A DNA stretch of 64,000 nucleotides. Origin: AP-15 sp963735445 (lineage in GTDB: Bacteria; Pseudomonadota; Alphaproteobacteria; ATCC43930; CGMCC-115725). The number at the start of each line of letters is the position of its first letter. The stretch's first letter is position 1. Positions 46,745 through 56,293 of the stretch are shown here, in pieces. The DNA lies in contig CAVTLC010000010.1 of NCBI GenBank assembly GCA_963735445.1, positions 62,001 through 126,000 on the forward strand, written 5' to 3'. Below the pieces are notes generated by a model, which was not told the DNA's origin, ran no database searches, and saw only the letters and a program-made list of their open reading frames with translations. The position numbers and the translations under genes were made by a program.

Positions 46745-47011
46745 CGAGCCATAAGGTCCACCCCTGTAAGGGGCGCTTATCGATTGTTTACCCTAATTGC
46801 GGGTATTTATAGCAAGTGTTCTCGGTATGTACCAGATAAAAATGATCGTCCGATTGAAAATTGTCGGAGGCGAGCCTCTCAGCCCGCCGCGGGCTCACTG
46901 CGTCACCGCGATCCCGCTCGAACCGCGTCGAGTTGGGCCCTATAATCGGCACAAATCGGCGCGCGGGGATGGGCCTCTGTGCGGGCCGACGCCGCAAACG
47001 AGAGGAACGCC
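46745..47011. other. Intergenic region before the NHL gene
   Basis: About 265 bases between divergent genes. An AT-rich stretch (46780–46860) probably holds promoters; no clear hexamer pair was assigned. Confidence 0.4.
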
Positions 47012-47983
47012 ATGTCGGTCATTCTGGGAACGGACGGCTACCGGTATCGGGTCGCCGAGGATTGGGCAAAACTGCCGGAGGGCTGGAAATGGGATGCCGA
47101 CGTCGCCGCGGTCGGCGTCGATACCCATGACAATGTCTACGCCTTCAGCCGCGGCGCCCACCCGATGATCGTATTCGACCGCAACGGCAATTTTCTGCGC
47201 TCCTGGGGCGAAGGCGTTTTCATTCGCCCGCATGGCGTGCACATGGCGCCGGACGGAACCGTTTTCCTGACCGATGACGGCGACCATACGGTGCGCAAAT
47301 GCACGCTCGAGGGCAGGGTGCTGCTGACCCTCGGCATTGCCGGCAAACCGGCGCCTTACATGAGCGGCGAGCCGTTCCACCGCTGCACCCATACCGCCTT
47401 GTCGCCGCAGGGCGACATTTATGTCTCCGACGGCTACGGCAATTCGCGCGTCCACAAATATTCGCCCGACGGAAAATTGCTGATGTCATGGGGCGAGCCC
47501 GGCACCGATCCCGGCCAGTTCAACATCGCCCACAACATCTGCTGCGATCCGGAGGGCTGGGTTTACGTCGCCGACCGCGAAAACCACCGGGTTCAGGTGT
47601 TCGACGGCAACGGCAAATACGAGGCCCAGTGGAACAACATGCACCGGCCTTCGGGTCTCTATATGGAGACCGGCACAAAGACGCCGCGCTTTTTTGTCGG
47701 CGAGATCGGGCCCGATATGGCGGTCAATATCGACCTGCCGAATTGCGGGCCGAGGGTCAGCATCTACACTCAGAAGGGCGAATTGCTGGCGCGGCTGGGT
47801 CATGCCCATGCCGGGCTCGAGCCCGGCCAGTTCATCTCGCCGCACGGGCTCGCGGTCGACAGCCGCGGCGACATCTATGTCGGCGAGGTGTCGTTCACCA
47901 ATTGGGGGCGTCGGGTCCGCGCCAAAGGCGAACAGATCCCGCCCGGCCTGCGCGCGCTGCAAAAGCTCGTCAGGGTCGATTGA
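47012..47983 (+). CDS. NHL-repeat beta-propeller protein (peptidyl-hydroxyglycine lyase-like)
   Basis: 323 residues with about five NHL repeats (e.g. PHGVHMAPDGTVFLTDDGDHT, GDIYVSDGYGNSRVHKYSPDG, GWVYVADRENHRVQVFDGNG, SPHGLAVDSRGDIYVGEV). It resembles bacterial proteins annotated after the lyase half of peptidylglycine amidating enzymes. No signal peptide, so probably cytoplasmic. AGAGGA precedes the ATG. Two bases separate it from the cyclase-family gene, so they form an operon. The lyase activity is a guess from fold similarity. Confidence 0.8.
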   Translation: MSVILGTDGYRYRVAEDWAKLPEGWKWDADVAAVGVDTHDNVYAFSRGAHPMIVFDRNGNFLRSWGEGVFIRPHGVHMAPDGTVFLTDDGDHTVRKCTLEGRVLLTLGIAGKPAPYMSGEPFHRCTHTALSPQGDIYVSDGYGNSRVHKYSPDGKLLMSWGEPGTDPGQFNIAHNICCDPEGWVYVADRENHRVQVFDGNGKYEAQWNNMHRPSGLYMETGTKTPRFFVGEIGPDMAVNIDLPNCGPRVSIYTQKGELLARLGHAHAGLEPGQFISPHGLAVDSRGDIYVGEVSFTNWGRRVRAKGEQIPPGLRALQKLVRVD

Positions 47984-47985
47984 TA

Positions 47986-49038
47986 ATGGCTGACAATCCG
48001 CGTTGGAAGCACCGCCCGCCGGGCTCGACCTGGGGTGATTGGGGGCCTGACGACCAGTTGGGCCGGCTTAACCTGCTGACCCCCGACCAGGTGCTGAAGG
48101 GGATCGCCGAGGTCCGCGAAGGCCGGACCTTTTGCCTGAGCCTGCCGCTCGATTATCCCGGCGGCACCGTCGTCAACCCACGCCGTCACCCACCGCGGCT
48201 GATCGCGAATAAACGCGACGGCATGCCCTACATGGCGTATCCGCTCGCCCGCGAGGACCCGCGTCTGTTGGATGTGATCTGCGACGACATCGTCGAGATG
48301 ACCCTGCAATATTCGACGCAGTGGGACAGCCTCGCCCATGTCGGCCAATTATTCGATGCCGATGGCGACGGCGAGCCCGAGATCGTCTTTTACAACGGCT
48401 ATCGCGCCGGCGAGCACATCAAGGGGCCGGTGGACTACCGCGGCGGCGGAGCGGTCGAGACCGGCGAGCATGTCGGCGCCACGGCACTCGCGGTCGACAA
48501 CATGGCCGCCCACCCGATCCAGGGCCGCGGTGTCATGATCGATCTCGAAGCCCATTTTGGGCGGAGCGGCAAATTCGTCGGCTATGAAGAGCTGATGCGG
48601 CTCATGGAGGCGGACAAGGTCGAGGTCGAACAGGGCGACCTGGTCTGTTTCCGTACCGGCTACGACCGCGTAATCCTTGGCATGAACAAAAACCCCGACG
48701 CGGCAACGCTCGAAAAATATCCCTGTGCGGCGCTCGATGGCCGCGACGAGCGGATCCTGAACTGGATCACCAAATCGGGCGTGGTGGCGCTGATCTCCGA
48801 CAACCGCGCGGTCGAAGCCTCGCCGTCGCGGCCGTGCGAGGAAGACCATTGCGCCTCACTGCCGTTGCACGCGCATTGCCTGTTCAAGCTCGGCGTCTAT
48901 CTCGGCGAAATCTGGCATTTGTCCGAACTCGCCGACTGGCTGCGCGCCAACCACCGCTCGCGGTTCCTGTTGACCGCTCCGCCATTGCACCTGCCCGGCG
49001 CGGTCGGCTCCCCCGCCAACGCCATCGCGACGGTTTAG
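47986..49038 (+). CDS. Putative cyclase/kynurenine formamidase-family hydrolase
   Basis: 350 residues of the PF04199 'cyclase' family. It has the conserved QWDSLAHVGQ in the metal-site region, GRGVMIDLEAHFG, VEQGDLVCFRTGYD, and HAHCLFKLGVYLGE near the end. Family members are metal-dependent amidases such as kynurenine formamidase. The ATG directly follows the NHL gene stop, implying cotranslation. The pairing suggests hydrolysis of an amide or lactam made or released by the same pathway. Confidence 0.82.
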   Translation: MADNPRWKHRPPGSTWGDWGPDDQLGRLNLLTPDQVLKGIAEVREGRTFCLSLPLDYPGGTVVNPRRHPPRLIANKRDGMPYMAYPLAREDPRLLDVICDDIVEMTLQYSTQWDSLAHVGQLFDADGDGEPEIVFYNGYRAGEHIKGPVDYRGGGAVETGEHVGATALAVDNMAAHPIQGRGVMIDLEAHFGRSGKFVGYEELMRLMEADKVEVEQGDLVCFRTGYDRVILGMNKNPDAATLEKYPCAALDGRDERILNWITKSGVVALISDNRAVEASPSRPCEEDHCASLPLHAHCLFKLGVYLGEIWHLSELADWLRANHRSRFLLTAPPLHLPGAVGSPANAIATV

Positions 49039-49923
49039 CTCGCGGGTTTGGGCGCGCGGAGGTTCATCGGCTGGCCGGCCAGCTTTTGGCGGGCTTGGTT
49101 CAGGGTTTGAAGGCTGGCGAGGGTTTCGTCGGGTCTCTTCGCGGCCACGCCGACCAGCAGTGCCTCGATAAAGCCGAGGGTGGCGGTGTGCATGCTCAGC
49201 ATTTCGGCCCGACCGCGCTGCACGGGAACGACAAGATCAACCCGATGTACGCAGATTTGCCGCGAGCGTGTCGGTGACCAGCAACGATCGTAGCTTTCGA
49301 CCGCCGATCTCATCGAGGAGAGCCGCGAGCTCGGCATAGACACGGCCATAGGCCAGCATGATGACGAGATCGCCCTCGCGCAACTTCTGCAGATCGTCGG
49401 CAAAGAGCAGGCCGGTATTGGTCAGACTGGCCGCGTCCAACCCGAAGCGAACGAGTTGAGTGACAAGATAATTGGCGATCGCGGCCGACGGCCCGAGACC
49501 GAAGACAACGACCCGCCGCGCCGTGACGATGGCGTCGATGGCTTGCTCGAACAATTCGGGTGTTATCGAGCGGCGCAGAGCTTCGAGCGACTGCAGGTGG
49601 ATATCGAGCGTCACCGCGAAAGCGGCGGAGAGATCGTCGCCGACTTCGCCGAGGGTCTTTGTCAACCGTTCGGCGGGTGAGAGCGAACTGCGCAGCTCGT
49701 CCGCGAGGGTGCGCCGCAGATCTTCGAGGCCCGAAAAGCCGAGCGCCTTGGCGGTGCGCACGACCGTTGCGTCGCTGGTGTCCGCCTTTGCCGCCAGCGC
49801 GGCGGCGGAGGCGATCAAGACCTCCTCGCGATTATCCTGAAAAAACCGGGCGACGCGTTGCTCTGCGGGGCTCATCTGCCCGCGCCGTTCGGCGATCCTT
49901 TCCGCGAAAGTCGGCGTTCCCAT
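49035..49923 (-). CDS. MurR/RpiR-family transcriptional regulator, one frameshift
   Basis: An N-terminal helix-turn-helix (SPAEQRVARFFQDNREEVLI, KADTSDATVVRTAKALGFSG) is followed by a SIS sugar-phosphate-binding domain (VVVFGLGPSAAIANYLVTQL; GDLVIMLAYGRVY). Near 49243–49252 one extra base stops the frame; repair joins TLAANLR to HRVDLVVPVQRGRAEMLSM and gives about 295 residues. It faces the membrane operon at 50012 across an operator-like repeat, so it probably represses that operon and itself. It overlaps the cyclase stop by 4 bases tail to tail. Confidence 0.85.
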
Positions 49924-49938
49924 CTCGGCGTTGCTCTC

Positions 49939-49992
49939 TTGACTATGTCGTGTACGCTACCATAATAGGCAAGATATCGTCGTATACGCTAC
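49939..49992 (+). promoter_or_regulatory. Promoter with paired operator repeats between the RpiR gene and 50012
   Basis: TTGACT (49939–49944), a 16-base gap and CATAAT (49961–49966) form a good sigma-70-like promoter toward 50012. GTCGTGTACGCTAC (49947–49960) fills the spacer and GTCGTATACGCTAC (49979–49992) lies just downstream. The copies are 13/14 identical and start 32 bp apart. Each holds a GTATAC-like dyad. This placement suits repression by the divergent RpiR protein; that link is inferred. Confidence 0.7.
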
Positions 49993-50011
49993 TCAAAAGA
50001 GAGGGGCACGC

Positions 50012-50767
50012 ATGGATGCGGTCAGTTGGAGCGTTGCGGCGCCTGCTATCGGCTCAGCCTTTGTTGCCTCGCTGGTCGAGGTTGTCGAGGCCTTTACGAT
50101 TGTTCTGGCGGTCGGAACCTTGCGCGGCTGGCGGCCCGCGGCCCTTGGCACGGCTGGGGCGCTCGGCGTACTGGGCGCGATGATTGCGGTACTCGGCCCG
50201 CTTCTCGGCCACATCCCGCTTCACCCACTTCAGCTGGCGATCGGGGTACTGTTGCTGCTGTTCGGCATGGGATGGCTGCGCAAGGCCATTCTGCGTGCGG
50301 CGGGCATCATCCCACTCCACGATGAAGCGGCGATTTTCGCAGATGAGGCCGCCCAGCTGACGCGAGCCGGGAACCGCGGCGGCAGCCGAGATGATTGGCT
50401 CGCCGGCCTAACCGCGTTCAAAGCGGTGCTGCTCGAAGGGCTGGAGGTCGTGTTTATCGTCATCGCGGTCGGCGCTGGGCGCGGTCTGCTGTGGCCCGCC
50501 AGCCTCGGCGCGTTGGCTGCCTGCGTCGCTATCCTGACGCTCGGCCTCGCGATCCATAAGCCATTGGCGAAAGTGCCCGAGAACGCGTTGAAATTCGGCG
50601 TCGGCGTAATGCTGTCGTCGTTTGGCGTGTTCTGGACCGGCGAGGGGCTCGGCATTCCCTGGCCGGGTCAGGATCTCACCTTGGCGGCATTTGTTCTGTT
50701 GTTTCTTTTGGTCGGTCTCGCCACCGCATCCGCGCTGCGGCGGCCCGCTGCAGAGGTGCTGCAATGA
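50012..50767 (+). CDS. COG4280-like integral membrane protein
   Basis: 251 residues, about seven membrane segments, in two halves each containing a glutamate-rich helix: VASLVEVVEAFTIVLAVG near the N-terminus and AVLLEGLEVVFIVIAVG in the middle. The LLEGLE motif recalls the REGLE of FTR1 iron permeases, so metal-ion transport is possible but unproven. AGAGAGGGG precedes the ATG. It overlaps the next gene by 4 bases and is probably controlled by the divergent RpiR protein. Confidence 0.75.
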   Translation: MDAVSWSVAAPAIGSAFVASLVEVVEAFTIVLAVGTLRGWRPAALGTAGALGVLGAMIAVLGPLLGHIPLHPLQLAIGVLLLLFGMGWLRKAILRAAGIIPLHDEAAIFADEAAQLTRAGNRGGSRDDWLAGLTAFKAVLLEGLEVVFIVIAVGAGRGLLWPASLGALAACVAILTLGLAIHKPLAKVPENALKFGVGVMLSSFGVFWTGEGLGIPWPGQDLTLAAFVLLFLLVGLATASALRRPAAEVLQ

Positions 50768-50982
50768 CGATCATCGGTGACGTCCTGAAAGAACTATTCA
50801 GCATGTTCGTCGCGGATGCCAGGCTAAGCTTGGCGATCCTGCTCCTGGTGGCGATCGTTGCCATGCTGGTCGCCGCATTCCCCGCAGAGCCGGCCTTTGG
50901 TGGCGGCCTTCTTCTCTTCGGGTCCGTCGCAATTCTAATCGAGGCGGTCAGGCGCGAAGCCCGAACCCGGCTGCGGGAATAA
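50764..50982 (+). CDS. Small membrane protein partner of the COG4280-like gene
   Basis: 72 residues with two membrane segments (LSLAILLLVAIVAMLVAAF and GGGLLLFGSVAILIEAV) and a basic C-terminus. The start overlaps the upstream stop as ATGA, a sign of translational coupling and perhaps of a complex. No named family recognised. Confidence 0.7.
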   Translation: MTIIGDVLKELFSMFVADARLSLAILLLVAIVAMLVAAFPAEPAFGGGLLLFGSVAILIEAVRREARTRLRE

Positions 50983-51093
50983 ACCTTTTCCAGGGTGCCG
51001 CCGCGCGCGACCGGGCGTCACCCATATCACCCTTTGCTGCCGGTTCCCGTCGCGATAGCTGCTCGCTCCGGCCATCGGGGCACCGCGCCCGCG

Positions 51094-53685
51094 TTACACG
51101 TCCAGATTGGCGACGGTCAGGGCATTTGCCTGGATGAAATCACGGCGCGGCTCGACGAGATCGCCCATCAGGGTGGAAAAGGTCTCCTCGGCGAGATCGG
51201 CGTGGCTGACCCTGACCTGCAGCAGCGCACGAACTTCTGGGTCGAGCGTGGTTTCCCAGAGCTGATCGGGGTTCATCTCACCGAGCCCTTTGTAGCGCTG
51301 CACCTCGATGCCGCGACGGCCGAGATCCATGACCGCTTCGACCAGGCTCACCGGACCGCTGATCGGCCAGGTTTTGTCGCGCGCCGCCAATTGCCCGATC
51401 CCGTCGTAGGCCTGGCGTAGTGCGTCGCGTTCGGCATCGAGCCGACGCGCTTCGCTGGAGCGGAGCAACGCCGCCTCGATCAGCCGCCGTTCCTCGACCC
51501 CCTGGCGCGAGCGCGCCAATACCAGGCCCTCGATGCCCGATGAACCGCTGACGATCTCGCCCTGCCAGGTACGCTCGACCTCCGGCGCCAACCTGTTGAG
51601 ACGCTCGGCAATGCGCTGTGCAGCGGCCAGAGCCAGCGCTTCGTCGGACAGCAGATCGGCCGACAAAGCCCCGGCGATCGCCGCCTGCTCGACGACTTCG
51701 ACACTGCCGACTTTGGCGGCGAGCGCCTGCAGCGAGCGGCGTTGGCTGCGCGCTTCATCGAGCAGCGCGCGCAAATCATTGGCGGCGCGCTCGACCCCGT
51801 CGAACTGGGTGAACACCGCATCGCGCAACGCGGCTTCGACGCAATAGGCTTCGAGTGCGGCGTCGTCCTTCAGATAGACCGCTTTGGCATTGCCGCGCTG
51901 CAACCGGTAAAGCGGCGGTTGAGCGATATAAAGAAACCCCTTGTCGATCAGATTCGACATCTGCCGAAAGAAGAAGGTCAGCAACAATGTGCGGATGTGG
52001 CTGCCGTCGACATCGGCGTCGGTCATGATAATGATGCGGTGATAGCGCGCCTTTTCGGCGTCGAAATCCTCGGGGCCGATACCGGTCCCGAGAGCCGCGA
52101 TCAACGTCCCGATCTCGGCCGAGCCGAGCATCTTGTCAAACCGGGCGCGTTCGACATTCAGGATCTTGCCCTTAAGCGGCAGGATCGCCTGAAACCGCCG
52201 GTCGCGGCCCTGCTTGGCCGAGCCGCCGGCGCTGTCGCCCTCGACAATGAAGAGCTCGCTTTTGGCCGGGTCGCGCTCCTGACAATCGGCGAGTTTGCCC
52301 GGCAAATTGGCGACATCGAGCGCCCCCTTGCGGCGGGTCAAGTCGCGCGCCTTACGGGCCGCCTCGCGGGCTGCTGCGGCCTCGACGACCTTGGCAACGA
52401 TCTTTCGGGCCTCGGCGGGATGCTCCTCAAACCATTGGGCGAGCTTGTCGGCGACAATGCTCTCGATCGCCGGACGGACCTCGGAGGAGACCAGCTTGTC
52501 CTTGGTCTGCGACGAAAATTTCGGGTCGGGCACTTTGACCGACAGCACGCAGGTCAGGCCTTCGCGCATATCCTCGCCGGTCAACGCCACCTTCTCTTTT
52601 TTCGCGATGCCGCTGTCATTGGCGTAAGCGTTGACCGTGCGCGTCAATGCCGCGCGGAAACCGGCGAGATGCGTGCCGCCGTCGCGCTGCGGGATGTTGT
52701 TGGTAAAGCACAGCATCGTCTCGTGATAACTGTCGGTCCACTCCATCGCGATTTCTAAGAGGATGTCGTCACGCTCGCCGCGGATCGCGATCGGCGGCGA
52801 ATGCAGGGCCTGTTTTGACCGATCGAGATAACGGGCGAAGGCTTCGAGACCGCCCTCGAAATGCAGCGTGACGGATTTTGGCTCGACTCCGCGCAAGTCA
52901 CTCAGGACCAACGTGACGCCGCTGTTCAGAAAAGCGAGTTCGCGCAGCCGGTGTTCGAGCGTGGTGAAATCGAAATCGGTGTTGGTGAACGTCTCGCGGC
53001 TCGGCAAAAACGTGATCTCGGTGCCGGTCGCCGGTCCGTGGCGGCCCGATCCCTCGGACCAAGCCGGCGCCGGCCCGATTTCGGCGAGAGGCGCCTCGGG
53101 CACGCCGTCGCGGAACCGGATGAACCATTCCGAGCCACCCCGAAAAACCCGCAGATCGAGCCGGCTCGACAAGCCGTTGACCACCGAAACGCCAACCCCG
53201 TGCAGCCCGCCCGACACCTTGTATGCGTTCTGGTTGAATTTACCGCCGGCATGGAGGTGGGTCATGATTACTTCGGCGGCGGAGACCCCCTCCTCGTCAT
53301 GAATGCCGACGGGGATGCCGCGGCCGTTATCCGTGACGGTGGCCGAGCCGTCGGCGTTGAGCGTGACCGTGACCGTGTCGCAATACCCGGCAAGCGCCTC
53401 GTCAATCGCGTTGTCGACGACCTCATACACCATATGGTGCAACCCCGACCCGTCATCGGTATCGCCGATATACATCCCGGGCCGCTTACGCACGGCTTCA
53501 AGGCCACGCAGCACCTCGATCGACTGCTCGTTGTAGCTCGCGTCCTCACCATCAGTGGTCGTTGAGTCGCGCAGTACGCCGGGAACAACAGCCGCGCCGT
53601 TGGCGGGGGAAACAGTATCGGGCATGACGCGACCAGCGTTTCCGCCAGTCGAGGATTGCGGTTCAGAAGAAGGAATATTTTGCAT
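51094..53685 (-). CDS. gyrB: DNA gyrase subunit B
   Basis: 863 residues. A GHKL ATPase domain (VRKRPGMYIGDTDDGSGLHH, DNGRGIPVGIHDEEG, GGLHGVGVSVVNGLS) is followed by a transducer domain, TOPRIM (FIVEGDSAGGSAKQGRDRR; DADVDGSHIRTLLLTFF) and the C-terminal QRYKGLGEMNPDQLWETT. An insert of about 170 residues between TOPRIM halves, known from proteobacterial GyrB, explains the length. GAGAG precedes the ATG. It ends the rpsT–dnaA–dnaN–recF–gyrB block. Confidence 0.97.
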   Translation of the reverse strand: MQNIPSSEPQSSTGGNAGRVMPDTVSPANGAAVVPGVLRDSTTTDGEDASYNEQSIEVLRGLEAVRKRPGMYIGDTDDGSGLHHMVYEVVDNAIDEALAGYCDTVTVTLNADGSATVTDNGRGIPVGIHDEEGVSAAEVIMTHLHAGGKFNQNAYKVSGGLHGVGVSVVNGLSSRLDLRVFRGGSEWFIRFRDGVPEAPLAEIGPAPAWSEGSGRHGPATGTEITFLPSRETFTNTDFDFTTLEHRLRELAFLNSGVTLVLSDLRGVEPKSVTLHFEGGLEAFARYLDRSKQALHSPPIAIRGERDDILLEIAMEWTDSYHETMLCFTNNIPQRDGGTHLAGFRAALTRTVNAYANDSGIAKKEKVALTGEDMREGLTCVLSVKVPDPKFSSQTKDKLVSSEVRPAIESIVADKLAQWFEEHPAEARKIVAKVVEAAAAREAARKARDLTRRKGALDVANLPGKLADCQERDPAKSELFIVEGDSAGGSAKQGRDRRFQAILPLKGKILNVERARFDKMLGSAEIGTLIAALGTGIGPEDFDAEKARYHRIIIMTDADVDGSHIRTLLLTFFFRQMSNLIDKGFLYIAQPPLYRLQRGNAKAVYLKDDAALEAYCVEAALRDAVFTQFDGVERAANDLRALLDEARSQRRSLQALAAKVGSVEVVEQAAIAGALSADLLSDEALALAAAQRIAERLNRLAPEVERTWQGEIVSGSSGIEGLVLARSRQGVEERRLIEAALLRSSEARRLDAERDALRQAYDGIGQLAARDKTWPISGPVSLVEAVMDLGRRGIEVQRYKGLGEMNPDQLWETTLDPEVRALLQVRVSHADLAEETFSTLMGDLVEPRRDFIQANALTVANLDV

Positions 53686-53707
53686 ATCTCTCAGGTTCTA
53701 GTGTTCG

Positions 53708-54920
53708 TCAATTAAAACTGCTGTCTACGACGCCGTCGTGAACCGACAGGAACTGTGCTTGGTGACGCAGGGCTGTGAACACCGCTTCGTCGGTTCCGGT
53801 TAGCCAGGTTTGGCATTCGAGCCGGCCCAAAGCCTCGAACAGGGCGGCGCGCCGACCTGCATCTAGGTGGGCCGCAACTTCGTCGAGCAGCAACAGCGGC
53901 GGCTCGCCGCGCAAAGCGCGTTGCAGCTTTGCATGCGCGAGCACGATCGAGATCAGCAGAGCTTTTTGCTCGCCGGTCGACGCGAATTCAGCGGCGATGC
54001 CATTTGGCAGCAGACTGACATGCAGGTCGGAGCGGTGCGGCCCGATCCCGGTTATCGCCGGTCTGAGAGCGTCACTGCGCCTTGCATCCGCCAGCGCCGC
54101 CGCGAATTTTGCCTCGGCGTCAAGCGCGGGCATCTCGCCGAGCCAGTCCTCGATCGTGCCGAGCAGCGCAATGCGAGCGCGCGGGAACGACCCTTCGGCA
54201 TCCCGGCAAACGGCATCGAGGCGGTGCACCGTGTCGCGACGTGCGGCGGCGATCGCCACCGCCTGCGCCGCCATGACTTCTTCAACCGCAGCGAGCCAGC
54301 CTGGATCCGCCGGGCCATCGCGCAACAGGCGAGCACGCTCGCGCATCGCCTGTTCATAGCTACTGACCCGCGTAGCGTGCGCGGGGTCGAGCGCCAGCAC
54401 CAGCCGATCGAGAAATCGCCGCCGCCCGCCCGCCCCCTCGACAAACAAGCGGTCCATCTGGGGTGTAAGCCACACGACTCCGAGTTGCTCACCAAGCGCC
54501 GCCTGACTGCGGGCCGGTTCGCCGTCGACGCGGACGATCCGCCGTTCACCTTCCGCGGGGTCGCGTCCGGTGCCGATCCGCACCGTGCCGGCGCGAGTGG
54601 CGATCGCCGCCGCGACCGCCCAGCCGGGTGCTTCACGCGGCCTCATCGTGCGAACTAGCGGAATGGCGGTCGACCTCGCTCAGTTTAGCGCCGCGCAAAC
54701 CGCGTCCGGGGGCAAGGAATGAAAGGGCTTCGAGCAGGTTGGTCTTTCCCGCGCCATTGGGTCCGATCAGCACGACGAGGCGGGCGTCAAGCGCCAGCTT
54801 TGCCTCGCGATAATTTCGGAAATTGGTTAGCGCCAGACGGGCCACTCCAGTCCAACGCTCGGAGATCGCAGCCGCCGCGGCACCGGCGCTCCAGCGGGCC
54901 TCCTGCGCCTCAGTAAGCAT
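53708..54920 (-). CDS. recF: DNA replication and repair protein RecF, one frameshift
   Basis: The N-terminal block has LALTNFRNYREAKLAL and Walker A (LIGPNGAGKTNLLEAL). The C-terminal block has WLTPQMDRLFVEGAGGRRRFLDRL, GPHRSDL, FASTGEQKALLISIVLA (signature) and LLLLDEVAAHLD (Walker B). The frame breaks within about 54636–54655 and one base must be removed. The repaired length of about 403 residues is normal. RecF helps load RecA at gaps. Its position between dnaN and gyrB is canonical. Confidence 0.93.
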
Positions 54921-54975
54921 CAGAGTTATATGGTGTTGCTATCCCCTTTTATCCACTTGCGCGGGGCTGGGCTGC

Positions 54976-56118
54976 TCAAACCCGCATCGGCATCAGCACA
55001 TAAAGCGCACTGGGGTCGGCGCGGTCGCGCACGATCGTCGGCGAAGCTGAGTCGGACATCACAAACTGAGCGCCTTCGCCTTCGATTTGACCAGCGATGT
55101 CAAGCAGATAGCGGGAGTTGAACCCGATTTCGAGCGGCTCGCTGAGATAACGCACCTCGAGCTCCTCGATCGCGGTCCCGTTTTCTGGGCTGGTCGCCGA
55201 TACGGACAGACTGCCGCCATTGGCGCCCGGAGCGATCGCGAGTTTTACCGCTCGGCTCTTCTCGGTGGAGATCGTCGACACGCGATCGACCGCTTCGGAA
55301 AAATCCTTGCATTTGACTTCGAGGATCTTGTCGTTGGCGGTCGGGATTACCCGGTCGTAATCGGGGAAGGTGCCGTCGATCAGCTTTGAGGTCAGGGTGG
55401 CTTCACCCGTAACAAAGCGAATTTTCGTGTCGCTCAACGAGAGCTGAATCTCTTGATCGGTCTCGTCGATAAGCTTGCGTATTTCGAGCACCGTCTTACG
55501 CGGTACGATGATGCCCGGTATTCCCGCCGCACCCTCCGGCAGCACCATCTCGACCCGTGCGAGACGGTGACCGTCAGTCGCCACCGCGCGGATGACCGGG
55601 ACCTCGTCATTCTTGGTGGCGTGCAGATAAATGCCGTTGAGATAGTAACGGGTCTCTTCGGTCGAGATCGCAAAGCGAGTGCGGTCGATAAGGCTCTTCA
55701 ACTCGGCCGCGGTAAGCGTGAAATTATGCGGCAGCTCACCGCCCGCCATGATCGGGTAATCTTCGGGTGGCAGGCAGGCGAGGGTGAACGTCGAGCGGCC
55801 GCAGCGCAACACCATCGAATTTCGTTCACCGCTGGCGTCGAGTTCAATCTGGGCGCCATCCGGCAGTTTGCGGACAATGTCGTAGAGGGTGTGTGCCGGG
55901 GCGGTTGTGCGTCCCGTGCGCTCGACCCGAGCCGTCACCTGCTCGATGATTTCGAGATCCATGTCGGTGGCGCTGAGCGCCAGCGTACCGCCCGGTCCGT
56001 CATTATCGGCGCGCAACAGCACATTAGACAGAATCGGGATCGTGTTGCGGCGTTCAACGACGCTTTGAACATGTCCCAGAGCTTTGAGAAGAGCGACCCG
56101 TTCGATAGTGAGCTTCAT
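54976..56118 (-). CDS. dnaN: DNA polymerase III beta subunit (sliding clamp)
   Basis: 380 residues in three clamp domains. It has MKLTIERVALLKALGHVQSVVERRNTIPILSNVLL at the start, a central YYLNGIYLHATKNDE, and a C-terminal YLLDIAGQIEG…YVLMPMRV typical of clamps. It forms the ring that tethers polymerase III to DNA. The length is standard. Confidence 0.98.
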   Translation of the reverse strand: MKLTIERVALLKALGHVQSVVERRNTIPILSNVLLRADNDGPGGTLALSATDMDLEIIEQVTARVERTGRTTAPAHTLYDIVRKLPDGAQIELDASGERNSMVLRCGRSTFTLACLPPEDYPIMAGGELPHNFTLTAAELKSLIDRTRFAISTEETRYYLNGIYLHATKNDEVPVIRAVATDGHRLARVEMVLPEGAAGIPGIIVPRKTVLEIRKLIDETDQEIQLSLSDTKIRFVTGEATLTSKLIDGTFPDYDRVIPTANDKILEVKCKDFSEAVDRVSTISTEKSRAVKLAIAPGANGGSLSVSATSPENGTAIEELEVRYLSEPLEIGFNSRYLLDIAGQIEGEGAQFVMSDSASPTIVRDRADPSALYVLMPMRV

Positions 56119-56293
56119 GTTGCATGCACGCTATTTGGCGAAGCGGATAAACGCCGGCTGCAACCGGCGTCCCATCGCGCTGCGCCTACGCGCTCGGCGG
56201 ACGGGCAGGCATTCTATCACAAAATACGAATGCCTATGCTCGCTATGGTGCTTTGGCGCCGCGCCCTTTTGGCTCGGCTCGATCGATGATGGG

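Noticed and set aside
54949..54957. TTATCCACT between recF and dnaN as a DnaA box/origin
   Set aside because: A single site with one mismatch; no cluster around it.
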